Assembly: GCA_019155185.1 (NCBI GenBank)
Contig: CM032797.1
Coordinates: 1,115,247 to 1,179,246 of the forward strand
DNA: 64,000 nucleotides
Direction: 5' to 3'
Source: Beaufortia kweichowensis
Taxonomy: Eukaryota; Chordata; Actinopteri; Cypriniformes; Gastromyzontidae
Shown here: piece by piece, positions 11,901 to 23,839 of the stretch
Layout of the letters: every line of letters begins with the position of its first letter
How positions within the stretch are numbered: position 1 is the stretch's first letter
Translations under genes and position numbers: made by a program
The notes under the pieces: generated by a model
The model's database searches: none
What the model was told of the DNA's origin: nothing
Seen by the model: the letters and a program-made list of their open reading frames with translations, nothing else

Positions 11901-13095
11901 TCACAGGTGTTGAATCATGTGCTTTTTTATGCTCTGCGCATAATTAGAACCCCTTCCACACTGAGGGCATATGAAAGGATTAGCTTTAGTGTGAATCATC
12001 ATATGAGTCTTAAGATGTTCTTTATGTTTAAAACTTTATGATAATTCCGTTCTGCCACATCCCTCACCTCCTTTAAGAAACGGCTGAAAACACACCTCTT
12101 CCACCAACACCTGACATCAGGTATTTATCTAGCACTGCATTACATTGTAAACTTAGGAAAGCACTTCTTAGTACTATTGTTGCCGCTTCTGATGTGTCAC
12201 TTCATTGTCTCCTAATATTTGGATAAAAGCGTCAGCTAAATGCCTAAATGTAAATGTAAAACTCTTTTGACACTGATGACATGTGAAAGGCTTCTCTTCA
12301 GTGTGAATTTTTATGTGGCTCCTGAGATAACCTTTAGATGTGAAACCTTTTCCACACTTTTTTCAGTATGACAGGCAATGTGATCTGTGAGGTTTCTTTT
12401 GTATGTGAAACACATCTCACACTGATGGCATTTGAAAGGCTTTTCTCCTGTGTGAATTCTTATATGAGCCTTTAGGTGTCTGTGTAAAACTCTTTTCACA
12501 ATAAGGGCAAGTGAAAGATTTAGTTTTTTTGTAGTATTTATTTACAATCTGTACGCCACTAGAAGATTCGCTCCCCATTTCCGAAGTACGTTGCCGATGC
12601 TGACGTTTCTTCTCTGCTATTGTGAATTCTTGACTTTCCTGTCTCACTTCCGTCAGCTCTAAAAAGAACATAATAAAGTGTCAAAATGCAATTACAGAGA
12701 GGTTCATGTGAAACAAAAACTATTTTAGGAATGTTCTGAAATGTTATTTTCAGTCACCCCTCTTTTCGACCAAACAAATAAAAGTATTATTAGAAGCCAT
12801 ATAGCTGGAAACATATACACATACAGGAAACATATTGGTAGCAAATTTCTATTTAGACTATTATATTCAACATGTATTTAAATTTACATTCGAAATATCA
12901 TATTTGCAACATGTAGGTGGGAAACGAAAATTCAATATTGCCAGTTCCTAAACTAGTTTAAATATGGAATTTAAATTAATATATTAAAACTAAAATAAAA
13001 AAGGATTATTTCAAGTAGTTGATGAGAGCTTATCTCTCTTAAAAGCAAAACTCTCTTACCCTCAGGTTGCAGTTTCAAACTTGTATGATTGACTT
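11901..13095 (-). pseudogene. C2H2 zinc-finger pseudogene 1 (LINE-interrupted)
   Basis: Reading on the minus strand, a short exon 13095-13060 (EVNHTSLKLQPE) is followed by intron 13059-12661. The finger exon then starts ELTEVRQESQEF, a start typical of the teleost multi-finger family. The finger array is damaged in three ways. First, a deletion of about 5 nt in finger 1 near 12490 shifts the frame between 'CPYCEKSFTQ' and 'HLKAHIRIHTGEKPF'. Second, sequence carrying the first cysteines of finger 3 is missing near 12360. Third, a LINE fragment is inserted at 12038-12257 inside finger 4. Five fingers can still be traced, the last ending IKKHMIQHL with a stop at 11901-11903. Such proteins normally bind DNA in the nucleus. 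This copy cannot give a full-length product. Confidence 0.8.
12038..12257 (+). mobile_element. 5'-truncated L2-clade-like LINE fragment
   Basis: Positions 12060-12116 encode SLTSFKKRLKTHLF, the characteristic C-terminal end of reverse transcriptase ORFs in fish L2/CR1-type LINEs. A 3' tail follows ending 'ggataaaagcgtcagctaaa' with short 'atgtaa' repeats. The flanks carry 'aaaact' at 12030-12035 and 12258-12263, fitting a 6-bp target-site duplication. Removing one copy plus the insert restores a continuous finger frame (QKSF-KHKEHLKTH) on the opposite strand, so the boundaries are firm. Confidence 0.8.
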
Positions 13096-13099
13096 CTGC

Positions 13100-15600
13100 A
13101 AAACATAGATGATGATATTTCAGATGTTTTTTATTACATACAATGTAACTGAACATGGATTAAAACTTTCAAAGGATTGAAAATCCTTTTCCATTTTAAT
13201 TTTTTTTTATTGTGTACAAACACAAAAGAGAATGCAATGAATGTTTTGTCTTTAAAGTCAGTAAACCACCTTTTATCATCAGTGTTCGCATCAGTCAGTA
13301 ACCATAACACACACATACCAGTATGTAGAGAGACATTAAGAGGGTTTATTCTCTAAATAACAGGTAATTTAGCAGAAAAGTTTGTTTTTAAATGTCGTGT
13401 ATAGACTCTTGTTCCAAGCCAAAGCCTTTTAAGAAGACTGTGAAAGCTTATGTCATACCTGAGCTGTAGTTAGGCTGAAACTGGAAAGTTAAGTTGCAAA
13501 ACATAAATGCCATGTTATGACAGGGATTATTGTAATATGGCAATTAAATGCACTAAAAGTGTATTAAAGTATTAAAGAAATGTTATTTCATGGGATCAGT
13601 TATTTTTGACAGTGATTCTAATTCATATGTACTAATATGTAAGTGTAACTTCCACTAAAGTTTTACTCCGAGTTGACATAGAATGAAAAAAGTTATTGTG
13701 AAATAAAGCTAGATTGTCACCACTAAAATAATGCACAGTATAATTTGTTATCATTTCACATGTTCAAATAACATCTACATTTACACTTTTCTATTATGTC
13801 CATATCCATATAATGATTCATTTAGCTAAACTGATGCTTTTAACAGCTTTCCATTACAACATGACAACATTTTGCAGTAATAAGTGTAGCCTATTGAACG
13901 CTGTTCAGGATTCAATAATTTACTAATCTCTTATTTAAAAAAAATAATAATAATTATTTGCTGATGGATGGATGGATGGATGGATGGTAAAACAGATGTC
14001 ACCAATCGTTATATATGACGTATGTCAGGCTCACCACATACGCAAGTCTTTTAAAAATTGTAAAAGGGCAATAATGAGAAACAATTAGTTAATTATTACT
14101 TTTTGGAAACAAAAAGGCACAAGAAAAGATTTACCTGTTTAATGGTGTGACTTAATTTGTTTGCAGACTTGTTAGCAGAAGCCCCAACAATCCAAATAAT
14201 TAATGGCAACAAAAATGCAACAGTAATGTTGCACTGTATCTCAGAAATATTGCGTCTCAACATGCAGTCAATTAAAAGACAATTTACTACCGCAGTTCTA
14301 AGTATTCTCATTACTGTTCTCATGTAGAGTCATCACTGTCCTGCCTGTTAAACTACACACAAATTAAACAGAAGAGATTAATATTATTTTAATGTTAGAT
14401 CATGAAGTATACACATACCCTGTCCCAATACTGAATTTTTTGTGGCTACAGAAACTTTTAAGTTGCCGCTACACAACAATTGATATACACTGGTTTACAA
14501 AATAAAATGCACTGCGCTTTAATCCAAAGCAATTTATATGTACAATGTATGCAGTATACAGTAAGACATGTTTACAATTAGGTGAAGCTAGGGAAAGATG
14601 AAGAACATATAGAAGATACATTTTCAATATATGTAAATAAAATACCAAAAAATACAAACGTTTCTGGATTTATAAAATGGAACTGATAAGATTTTGTACA
14701 AATTCACTTTATAAATTTTGGCAAGTGAAAAACTGTACAGATCTTAACCCTTTCAGATCCTGTATCCATTGGAATAGACGTCACATGTTTTTGGTTTAAA
14801 CAAAATGCACGTTTTTAATAATATTAATAATTCTTAATCACAGATTACAGGTTCCTAATCAACCAATCAAAACAAAGTCGTGATCTAATCTGATAGCAAA
14901 CATCACATTAGCACAACTAGCTAGACAAGGGGAGGAGTTTGATCTTTATAAATACACCCTTGTGTTTATGGTATCCTTATTATCTTGCCTTCTATTATAA
15001 TAGTACTAAATGATATTAGACTTTTTGAGCTCCAGCTCATTAAAACCAGTTATAAATATGGCATTTCACAAACACTGATCCCTTGATGCAACCAAGCATA
15101 CATACTTGTATTAATCAGATTACCCATCAAGGATAAATAAAACACACACAAAACATCAGACACAGTCAGACATATCTAAATGTACTGTACTCAGACTGAC
15201 ATATTGCCAAGAATTAGAAGTTTTCTGAGCAAACAACAATAATTTTCTACATTTTTATTGTATTATTCAGTCCTAGAGTATGTATTTTCTTAGCGAATTT
15301 TTTGAGTTTGATTTGACTATTTATCATACTGTTTAGCTTTAAATAATAATACACAAAGGCCTTAAAACTTCAATCAATTTTTGTTGCTTCAGCTGCAACG
15401 GCCTTGTAGTAGACATGTAAAAATTATATAAAAAAGTTAGTACAAATATTGAATTTTAGATTTATTTCTATATTAGAGAAAATTTTATAGCAACTGGATG
15501 ATTTTTTGCATGAAGAAAACATAATTAATTTCAATAATGAGTATTAATAAAATGTAATTTTGTCTAAAAATATCTAAACCTTAAAACGAATACATTTCTA
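13100..15600. other. Intergenic DNA, no gene seen
   Basis: Low-complexity AT-rich sequence with a short (GATG)n microsatellite at about 13962-13988. No exon with both splice signals and a protein-like frame was found on either strand. The first exons of zinc-finger pseudogene 1 would be expected here but are not recognised. Confidence 0.35.
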
Positions 15601-15739
15601 AGACTTTTATTTTGCGTTCTGTGAACCTCTAGTAGTGACGTCATAAATCCTGCGCCCCGCTCACCGGAGGTAATGCTGCGCTTCAGACAACTCTTATTTC
15701 ACCGATGCGTTCCAGTCAATTACGCATCACGGTAGATTT

Positions 15740-16020
15740 GATTTGTTTAATACAGCTTCGAGAAGAGACTTGCTCATGTCCTTCGTGAAGTAAAACACTT
15801 TAAAGTTTGTTTTTACGTTTTGACATGTTGTAGTTTACTGTAAACTCAATGGAAGCATCTTCGACATGACGTCAAATGACGCGTCCCTCTGAAGCCGGTG
15901 TTGATCGATCTGCCCCGATTTCAGACGCCAAATGTCCGACTTCGAGTGCCTTCCAGGTTCCAGACGTTTACTTTCGCTTTTGAGGTAAGGAATATCCGAA
16001 ATCCGAGTTGTCTGGATAAA
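15740..16020 (+). repeat. Dispersed repeat, copy 2 (opposite orientation to 8215-8400)
   Basis: It contains 'gacttgctcatgtcctt', 'cttcgagtgcc' and 'acgtttactttcg', matching the reverse complement of 8215-8400. It overlaps the CpG-richer stretch upstream of zinc-finger locus 2, so part of any promoter there may be repeat-derived. Confidence 0.55.
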
Positions 16021-16575
16021 TGACGGTACGGTATTTCAGATGAGTTAGATTTAAAGTTAGGCCTAGATGTTTTTTCATTGAAAAAACCGCAGTCATGTTA
16101 CGGGTTGCCGTAATAATAAGAAATAAACGTTGCTTGATGCATTTAATACTGTATTATGTAGTGGACGTGATAATAGCGCGCAGGGCAGGAAACATGAAAT
16201 GCACATTATGTGAGGCAATGTAAACTATCAGAGCTTCTCTATCAGTTTAATCTTCAGTCACTAAACCTTATCGGTTTCTATCTTGCTATACACTCCAGCT
16301 TTATTAAAACCACATACAGGCCTCTCCCTCACAGGGCCACTTACTCATTCCTCATTAATATAGTTTAGCACGTTTTAGAATGATTTGGAATTACACAAAT
16401 GTAACATTGGGAATTATGTTCCTTTTCTTACACGGCTAAAGAAAAATCAAACGTTTATATTTGATATATGTTGTTATCTTAAAAGATCTTTGCTTAGAAT
16501 GTGCAATTTACTTTGATGCTGATGCTACTTTAACAGTATCTAGTAAATGTAATGTACTTTCTTGTTTTGCAATAG

Positions 16576-16620
16576 GAGGTTTGAAAATATCAGAGCTTAA
16601 GAAGTGACTGTGCTCTGCAA
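16576..16620 (+). other. Possible non-coding 5' exon of zinc-finger locus 2
   Basis: A 45-nt segment is bounded by a good acceptor (ttttgcaatag) and a good donor (gtaagt). It has in-frame stops and no ATG-led frame, so it would be 5' UTR. It is placed between a CpG-richer stretch (15600-16000) and the finger exon at 18339. This is based on splice-site appearance alone. Confidence 0.3.
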
Positions 16621-17320
16621 GGTAAGTGTGTGCCTTTTTAAAACTTATATTTTCATTAAATTGTATAAACTAAAAGTCATTTTTGCTTTAGAATTGCTTC
16701 GTTTTTACAGTCAGCTCTAGTTTTGTTATACTAGTGATTGGGTGTTGGGCTCAAGTAAAAAAGTTTAAAAAGCTTTAAAAGTTTATACCATTCAACCAAA
16801 TGTTTCGATTTACTTTGAACCAACTTGACGTTATTGATTACATCAACAACATCGTCAACATCCATTTAGTAAACATTTTTATTCTCGCTATTTAAGCTAC
16901 GATAACTTTATATTCCATCTTATAAATCAATAGGAAAGTTGGACCTCAATTTTGTTTCTTTTAATCCATGGATGCATCTGTCTGTCCATCAATCATAAAG
17001 GATACAAAGGGGGAGCGTTTCATTGCGTTCACAACATCATGATAACTGGTGATATCGTTTGCGCATATGGCATTCCGCATGTGGCTGAAAGTACGTTTAA
17101 CTTTTATTTAGGTAAGGGAACAGCGTCTGGCTTAAGCAATATGATAAAATGTAATAAACTTGACCAGAAGCTCAGCCAGCTCCTCATCTCTCAAGCGAAA
17201 GAGGCTGTTATCAGTTCACTTCATTAAAGTTGAACAGACATTTGGCATTCCAGATTCGTGAATTTAGGGACCATCTGTAAAGTTCCATACGCATTAGTAT
17301 ACTTATCGATACTAATACAT

Positions 17321-17345
17321 TAAAGGGGTCATATGATGGTTCTAA
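17321..17345 (+). repeat. End fragment of a dispersed DNA element
   Basis: 'taaaggggtcatatgatg' matches the start of an element I associate with cyprinid genomes. Its other end was not located, so only the fragment is called. Confidence 0.3.
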
Positions 17346-17794
17346 AAAGAACATTATATTGTTTATCGGTGGTGCTGTGACAACTTAGTAAATACCCTCA
17401 GCTCTATACTCAAATATAGACCAAGTTTCATGTCAATAATAAAAGTTTGTCAAAGATACTTCAAATCCATTTTGGCATGCTTGCCGTAATTTTGTTGACG
17501 CAAAATTCTTGCATCAATAAACATGAATTCCATAACTTTTTGTCCTCACCATCTCTACATGATGCATAGAAAAAGATGTAGGAGTATAAACAAAATCATA
17601 AGTTAAAGCTAATACTGTGTAAGGATCTTTAGAGACGGTCCCTAAACTCACACTTGTGCGGCTCATGCGAGAAAAGACTGTTACTGGATGCGCTTCTCCT
17701 TTCTATTCTACTATTAGGTACAGACCTAATAGTCGTGACCTTCAGATCAGTGGCACAGTAAGTATGAACAGTGACAGCTTCTGTACACCATGTT

Positions 17795-18080
17795 TTCTTT
17801 ACATAAATGCATACTCCACCACCCTTGTTTTTATGAGAGGTTTCCGCTGCTCAGTCAGCCCTGAAGGTAGTGTGTCCATTCAGATCCACCACATTGTTTG
17901 GGACATTGTTGCAGAGCCATGTTTCCGTAAAGAACATTAGATTATAGACATTACATTACCAAATGTGTGTGAGAATCCAGATCTTTAGTTCGTCCAGACC
18001 ATACATTGGCAAGGAAGATGCTGGGAAGAGCTGTCCGGTGTGGGTTTAGCCTTAGACGTGCCGCCATCTTGGTCTTAGCA
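17795..18080 (-). mobile_element. LINE endonuclease-domain relic
   Basis: On the minus strand, broken frames read RTALPSIFLANVWS, then FTETWLCNNVPNNVVDL, then GGGVCIYVK. This is the order seen in the apurinic-endonuclease domain of many fish LINEs (ANVQSL, TETWL, GGGVCIY). An in-frame stop and frame changes show it is dead. It lies about 260 bp upstream of the finger exon of zinc-finger locus 2. Confidence 0.65.
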
Positions 18081-18343
18081 CTATTTTATCAAGAAAATAA
18101 TGATCATGTTGGACCATTAGAGGTGTCATGTCATTAGAGGTGCTATATGGCACTTAATGTGGTTCCCTTATGATTATGAGTGTATTGCAGCCATACGCTG
18201 CAGTCTGCAGAAGCTGTTGGTAGAGATACAAGTTGTTCTGAATCTGGAACATTTGTTTGTCTGGTACAGTTGTTGTCTGCTGTTACACAGCGGTCACTCT
18301 TCAATTGATTTTTTGATATGTTATTATGTTTATTATAGAGCTA

Positions 18344-19145
18344 ATGGAGTTGAAAGAACAAAGAGATGAAGTGGAGGAAAAACATCAGAAACCTCATAAT
18401 TTCATAACTGAAGAAAAATATTTAAACGGTTCCCCGGCTGAAAAGAGTAAGACAGGAGCTCGAACAGAAACCAAATATGCTTTCACCTGCCCCGAGTGTG
18501 GAAAGAGTTTTACATGTAAAGGAAACCTTAAGGATCACATGAAAATTCACACTGGAGAGAAACCCTTTGCCTGCCCTCAGTGTGAAAAAAGTTTCACCCA
18601 GAAAGGACATCTTAAGGAGCACATCAGAATTCACACTGGAGAAAAGCCTTACACATGCAACGAGTGTGGAAAGAGTTTCACCCAGAAAGAACATCTTAAG
18701 GAACACACAAGAATTCACACTGGAGAGAGACCTTTTGCCTGCCCGCAGTGTGAAAAGAGTTTCACCCAGAAAGGACATCTTAAGGAGCACATAAGGATTC
18801 ACACTGGAGAAAAGCCGTTCATGTGCCAACATTGTGGAATGAGTTTTGCACACAGAAGAAGCCTTAATGATCACACAGCACTTCACAGCGGAGAACCCTT
18901 TCACATGCCACTTGTGTGGCAAGATATTTCAATTGCCAAGTAACTTACGAAGGCATGTGAAAATTCATTCAGAAAAGGAACTACACCATTGTTCTCAGTG
19001 CGACCAGAGTTTCCCTCGGGCGTCACATCTTAAAAATCATCTTAAAATACACTGTGAAAAAAGCCATTTAACTGCGATCAGTGGAGTTAAAAATGCCAAA
19101 ACATTCATGAACATGAGAAGCCCAACTCCTATTGAATTCCTGTAG
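18344..19145 (+). CDS. C2H2 zinc-finger protein, locus 2, frameshifted after finger 5
   Basis: The exon starts after an acceptor (ttattatag) at 18338. The first in-frame ATG, 18344, begins MELKEQRDEVEEKHQ, the usual pre-finger linker of teleost multi-finger proteins. Five complete fingers with TGEKP-type linkers follow (CPECGKSF, CPQCEKSF, CNECGKSF, CPQCEKSF, CQHCGMSF). Fingers 2 and 4 are identical in protein sequence. About 2 nt are missing in the linker after finger 5 near 18891-18897. The open frame therefore ends at 18943 with an unrelated tail (199 aa), while fingers 6 and 7 (CHLCGKIF, CSQCDQSF) continue in another frame to 19145. A shortened five-finger nuclear DNA-binding protein could still be made. 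Coding exons upstream were not found, so it may instead be a decayed copy. Confidence 0.65.
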
Positions 19146-19635
19146 AAGGGATTTGGGCAAAAAAAAATTTATATAGTGTTAAAAATGACTTGTTAGTATG
19201 TGTCTTTTTTTTATTCATGTGCCCTATCAATCTTTAATCGAGAAAATTAATTGACCATATTCACAGTTTTAGCTCAGTCATTTCCGGTCAACTGTCAAAT
19301 CATCTCTGAAGATGTCTTTCTGCAATTGCTGTCTTCAGGATTTACCTGAAGTGAATATCAATGATGTGTACCGGCTTATTCAGGCAAACTCAAAATCTTC
19401 GTCCAGTTGCACATATCCAGTTATATGGCTTGTGTTGATGCGGAAGTTTGAAAGATGTGGTCAATTTACTCTCCAAATGACATCTCTTGTGTGCCTGATG
19501 TACTACTGCCATCATATGCTATCAGAAATTCTGAACTTGTGATTACAAGTTTATTGGGAGCTTTAATGTCATAAAGAATTGGGAATTATGAAGGACAAAT
19601 CAAAATGTATACAATATAAAGTTGCCTTCAGAAAA

Positions 19636-19872
19636 CCAAAGTTCCAGTCAGCAAGCTGCCTTTCTAGATAGCTCTGTAAAATACCACAGTGGAGTAAATG
19701 ATGTATGCCTAACAACAGACAGGAGTGTAGTCAGTAAACTGTAGTTGACTTCAGTTAGTAAACTCTATAGCGCCCTGTCTGTTGTTAAGCATACAACATA
19801 TGCGCTACTGTGGTTTTCCACTGATCTAGAAAGACAGCTTGCTGACAATTATGGAACTTCGGTCAAATAATC
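19636..19872. mobile_element. Fold-back (long inverted repeat) element
   Basis: The left arm, about 19636-19723, runs from 'aaagttccagtcagcaagct' to 'aacaacagacagg'. The right arm, about 19773-19872, carries the same text in reverse complement with modest divergence (cctgtctgttgtt ... agcttgctgac ... ggaactt). The ~50-bp spacer also contains a partial palindrome. The transcript would form a long hairpin. No coding capacity. Confidence 0.75.
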
Positions 19873-20489
19873 CTAATCCTCTGTTGGGGTAAAAATGTGG
19901 CTGAAGTATTTTTTTAATGGCTTCATTAATCTGAGCAGCATATGATTTGATGAAAAAAAACACACACACACAAAAAGTTCATATTTATTCGATGAGTCCA
20001 TGTGGTTAAAAATTAAAAATATGAATTGGGAGACTGTGTAGTGGACAGCACTCCAGAAGGCATTTCAGGTCCCACCATTACAGCAGGGTCCCTCTCTAAT
20101 GTAAACTAAGGACCAGTGTCATCAGATAAGGCTACCAGAGAAACTGCCAGACACCCTCTATAGGGCAGCCTTATCATCAAACTAAACCCCTCACCCAAAG
20201 ATCCAGGCCAGCCTGGCCATAAACTCCTCAGGACCTCCACATGTGGCGGGTAATTAACCGGCCATGCGGCAGCTTTGGCTAAGACAAAGGACACATCTCT
20301 ACATTCCTTAATTTATAAAAATGGACACAAACATATTGGACACATATTCATTCTGTACTCTCTGAGAACATACTTTGTAATAGTCATTTGTGTTAAATAC
20401 GGAAGTTTTACAAATGCTATTCACATATGAATGAATTCATGCATGATAGTTTAATATATTTTTGTCATGTTTATACTCTTTGTATTCAG

Positions 20490-20871
20490 GACAAAGCCAA
20501 AGGGATTTTGAAAGTGGTTTGGGAAGTGATAATTCCATAGGTAAAACAGTGAAGACACAGTTTTAATGCTGTGCTTTACTCTATGCAAATACATTCACTT
20601 CACAAGTGAAAGGATGAGTGAGCCCTCTCTGACATCAACAGCCAATCACAGCCCTGCAACGGACGAGCGCCAAATGCAATCTCCTCCTTATCTGAAAGGG
20701 GATAAATGTACCCTTTCAACACAAATTCTTGGTTCTGAGTTTCCAGGCTGTGTGCTGGGAAGCATAACAGATCACCCAGTTCTGAGTCTCCCTGCAAAAA
20801 CTGAAATAGAGAAACCACGTTCAGAGTCTGCTGTCCAGAAAGGCAATAACAAGCGTCTACAACAAGGTTAA
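20490..20871 (+). other. Protein-like fragments of unknown origin
   Basis: Positions 20490-20540 lie between an acceptor (tgtattcag) and a donor (gtaaaa) and read QSQRDFESGLGSDNSI. From about 20600 an open frame begins (TSERMSEPSLTSTANHS) and runs to a stop near 20871 with a protein-like composition. The two pieces do not join in a compatible phase, and I do not recognise either. Downstream, at 21224-21229, AATAAA is followed by 'attacaattgtgtcttcctt', which could be the end of an LTR or of a transcript. A retroelement remnant is as likely as a gene. Confidence 0.25.
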
Positions 20872-21269
20872 GCCCAGGAGAGCAACCTTCACTTCCAGGT
20901 ACCTTCATCTGCGTGTTCCAGATCGTCAAGGACCCTCTCGGTGCTCCAGGAGATTAGCATCCCACAGCGCTTCGTGTTCAAGGCTGTTGAACGGATTCAG
21001 ACTCCTTTGCCACTGGTGAGGCCCAGCCACCATCAGACTGCTCACGTGAACGTAAACATCAAACTTACCAAACCTCTGTCCAGAGACTCTTTCCATTAGT
21101 GTATTCTTTCAGTTTATATCTTAGTTACCTGCATTCTTTTCATTCTTTACACTTAACCTTACTATCATTTAGCTCTTTAGTATCATTTAGTAGTGTGTTA
21201 GTTAATCTTGTATGTCTTTTGTAAATAAATCCTCTTTTATTACAATTGTGTCTTCCTTGTGTTGATAAT

Positions 21270-23839
21270 ACAATAAAAGGCTCTACAAGCAATTTTGGTT
21301 TATTCTTTATTAGGAAAAAAAGGATATAAACAGTTTTGGTTTTGTTGCTCCTTGAAATTTTCTTTAAATGACAGTGCGTCAGTGAATGTGTCCGTGTATT
21401 CTTTTGTTTTTGTCACAATGGCTAAATTTGACTGGCACAGCCAGTTGGTCATTGATTTGTTTCAAACTAAAGAGAAAACATAGCTTTCTGAAATACGACA
21501 GTATTGATATTGCCCATGAAATGTTTCATGAAATGTTCTCTATTTGAGAGTGTTAATGTGTTCTGAGCTAATGTTTTCAAATCTAATGGTCAGAACAGCA
21601 CAAGTTTTACTTTAAAGCCCTTTCAGAAAATAAAAACATTTCAAAGTAAAGGTCCTGTTTTTGTCCCTTTTTTACTCAAAAACTAAGATGCATAAGCTCA
21701 GGTTAATTAGGCCTATGATTAATTAGTTTGAAAAAGAAAGACAAAACTGTTTTAACTGAAAGAAATCATTTGATTGATCTTTTTCTAAGGGACAAAAACA
21801 ATAAAAAATTTGATGTTGTTAAAGTATTAAAGTCAGTTTTAGTTTTAGTCCAATGCAATAACATTAACTACTATATTCCGTTTCAATTTATTAATCCGAG
21901 GGTTAAATGATTTTGATATATTTAACTAATTTTGTGTATCATTTTATTTTGGCTAGCTGTTGATCTTTTATACTGTACTTACAGAATGTTTTTTAATGTT
22001 TCAAGAACTTTTGTCAACTCATTTTTAAAGTTTAATAAAGAATATACACTACTTCATGTGTATGTTATAGCACAAAGACGCTGGTACTACATTCTAATCA
22101 ATCAATAATAAGTTCATATTTCATGTTTACATGACATCTACACAACACAATAACACATTTAGATGTTGTTGAAAGTCAATGTTAACATGTAATGGGTAAC
22201 ACTTTACAATAACACTAATGTACTAATCATAAACTAATATCTCAATTAATAACTCATCATTGGTTTATATAAAAGTGATTAAGTCATGTACTAATCAAGA
22301 AATAATCATAACTACATCATATGTTATATGAATAACTCTAAAAGTGTTATTTAAGACATCAACTAATACATAACTGATAAATTAGAATGTGTAGTCAAGG
22401 TGGCTGTTATTCATGCAGGAATTCACATGACTTGTGTTCTTGATTGGTACATGACTTAACGCATTATTAGTTTTTTTATCATTAGTCATTATTTTATTTT
22501 TTCAAACTCGACTTTGCTTGACAATAAAGAAAAATTAGTATATAAAATATAAAATTATGGTTTATTTGTGATCGTTGTTTATGTTTATGTTCGTCACACT
22601 CTACTGCAGTAGGTTTTGGTATTCATCTTCTCATTGGTTTGAAACCCGCCAGTCAAACCACAGAAGAAGAATGCACTAGACGGACGTTGGAGATATTGCT
22701 GAAAAATATTTATGAATATTTTAATAAATATATGAATTTTAGGAATAATATTATTTGGATTACATGGATTTAAAACGGAATCAGACGCTTTGGTAAGAAC
22801 CGCATCAATGTGTGTCAGACTTCTTTCAAAGTTTATGGAGTTTCATGGATTGTTTTAGTCTTTTTCGTGTGCATTTATGTTTATTACTTATTTAAGGATA
22901 AAAAGGCCCCAAACTTGAAAAGGTTAGCTGATCCGGATCTTGTTAAATTATTTTATTTTTTATTTAACAATGCTGAATAATGCTGAAATAGTTTGAAATA
23001 GTGTTTTGTGTGTGTGTCAATAGCTGACTGAGAACAGATTTCCTGTTTGATGGAAGTAAAGCTTGATTTGAAGAAATGAACAATGATTTTATTATAGTTA
23101 AAATGTAGCAATAATGTTTTGGTGAAATGGCTTCCATTTGTATAATCATAATCATGTTTACAAAACCATATATAAACATGGTTATTTTTTCCTAACGGAA
23201 GTTTTAATAGTCTGTGTTGTACTGTACTTACTTTACTATACATTACTTTAAAGCAGTACATGAATTGTAATCTAATGTTCAAGTTCAGGTTTAAGTGGAT
23301 AACTTTGTTATCATTTTAATCATATACAGCTAGTACACAGAACCAAGGTGCTACATAAAACAAATCACAGAACCACAGTATACACCATATAATAACATAT
23401 AATAACATAAAGTGCAACCTGGTTTAAAGCAAGACAGACAACATCAACGACTATTTGCAGCTATTTTAGTAAATATGAAATTGAAATGGGAATTAATTGC
23501 TGTGCTTACTATATTTATTTACTGGGGAGTGATGCAGTAAATCAGTTAATATTGTTAAACAGTTAATGGTAAACCCGGTTACCCAGCAGCCATAGTTTAA
23601 CCATTGTATTTGTACTTTTACTGTAATAAAACCACAGTGCTTTAAAATTGACATAAGGACACATTCAGAAAATATGAATAAATGCAAACAAAAGCTACTA
23701 TTAGCCCACTTATAATGGCTACCAGTAATAAAATAAAATAAAACATCTTTAATAATTAAATGGATACAACATTTTTGTAACACTTTAGTATAACTATCAT
23801 TGAAATATAAGACTTGAACTATTGACAATAAACATTACC
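21270..23839. other. Intergenic DNA with repeat fragments
   Basis: AT-rich sequence. About 22193-22500 starts 'gggtaacactttacaataa', a common end of a fish DNA element, and goes on with many 'actaat/attagt' words. No gene found on either strand. Confidence 0.35.

Noticed and set aside
16952..17227. 91-codon open frame
   Set aside because: No recognisable domain, splice context or promoter; composition like the surrounding non-coding DNA.
17656..17940. 94-codon plus-strand open frame
   Set aside because: It is the antisense of a LINE endonuclease relic on the minus strand.
18422..18922. 166-codon open frame on the minus strand opposite the fingers
   Set aside because: It is the antisense shadow of the repeated finger codons; the conserved C2H2 pattern is on the plus strand.
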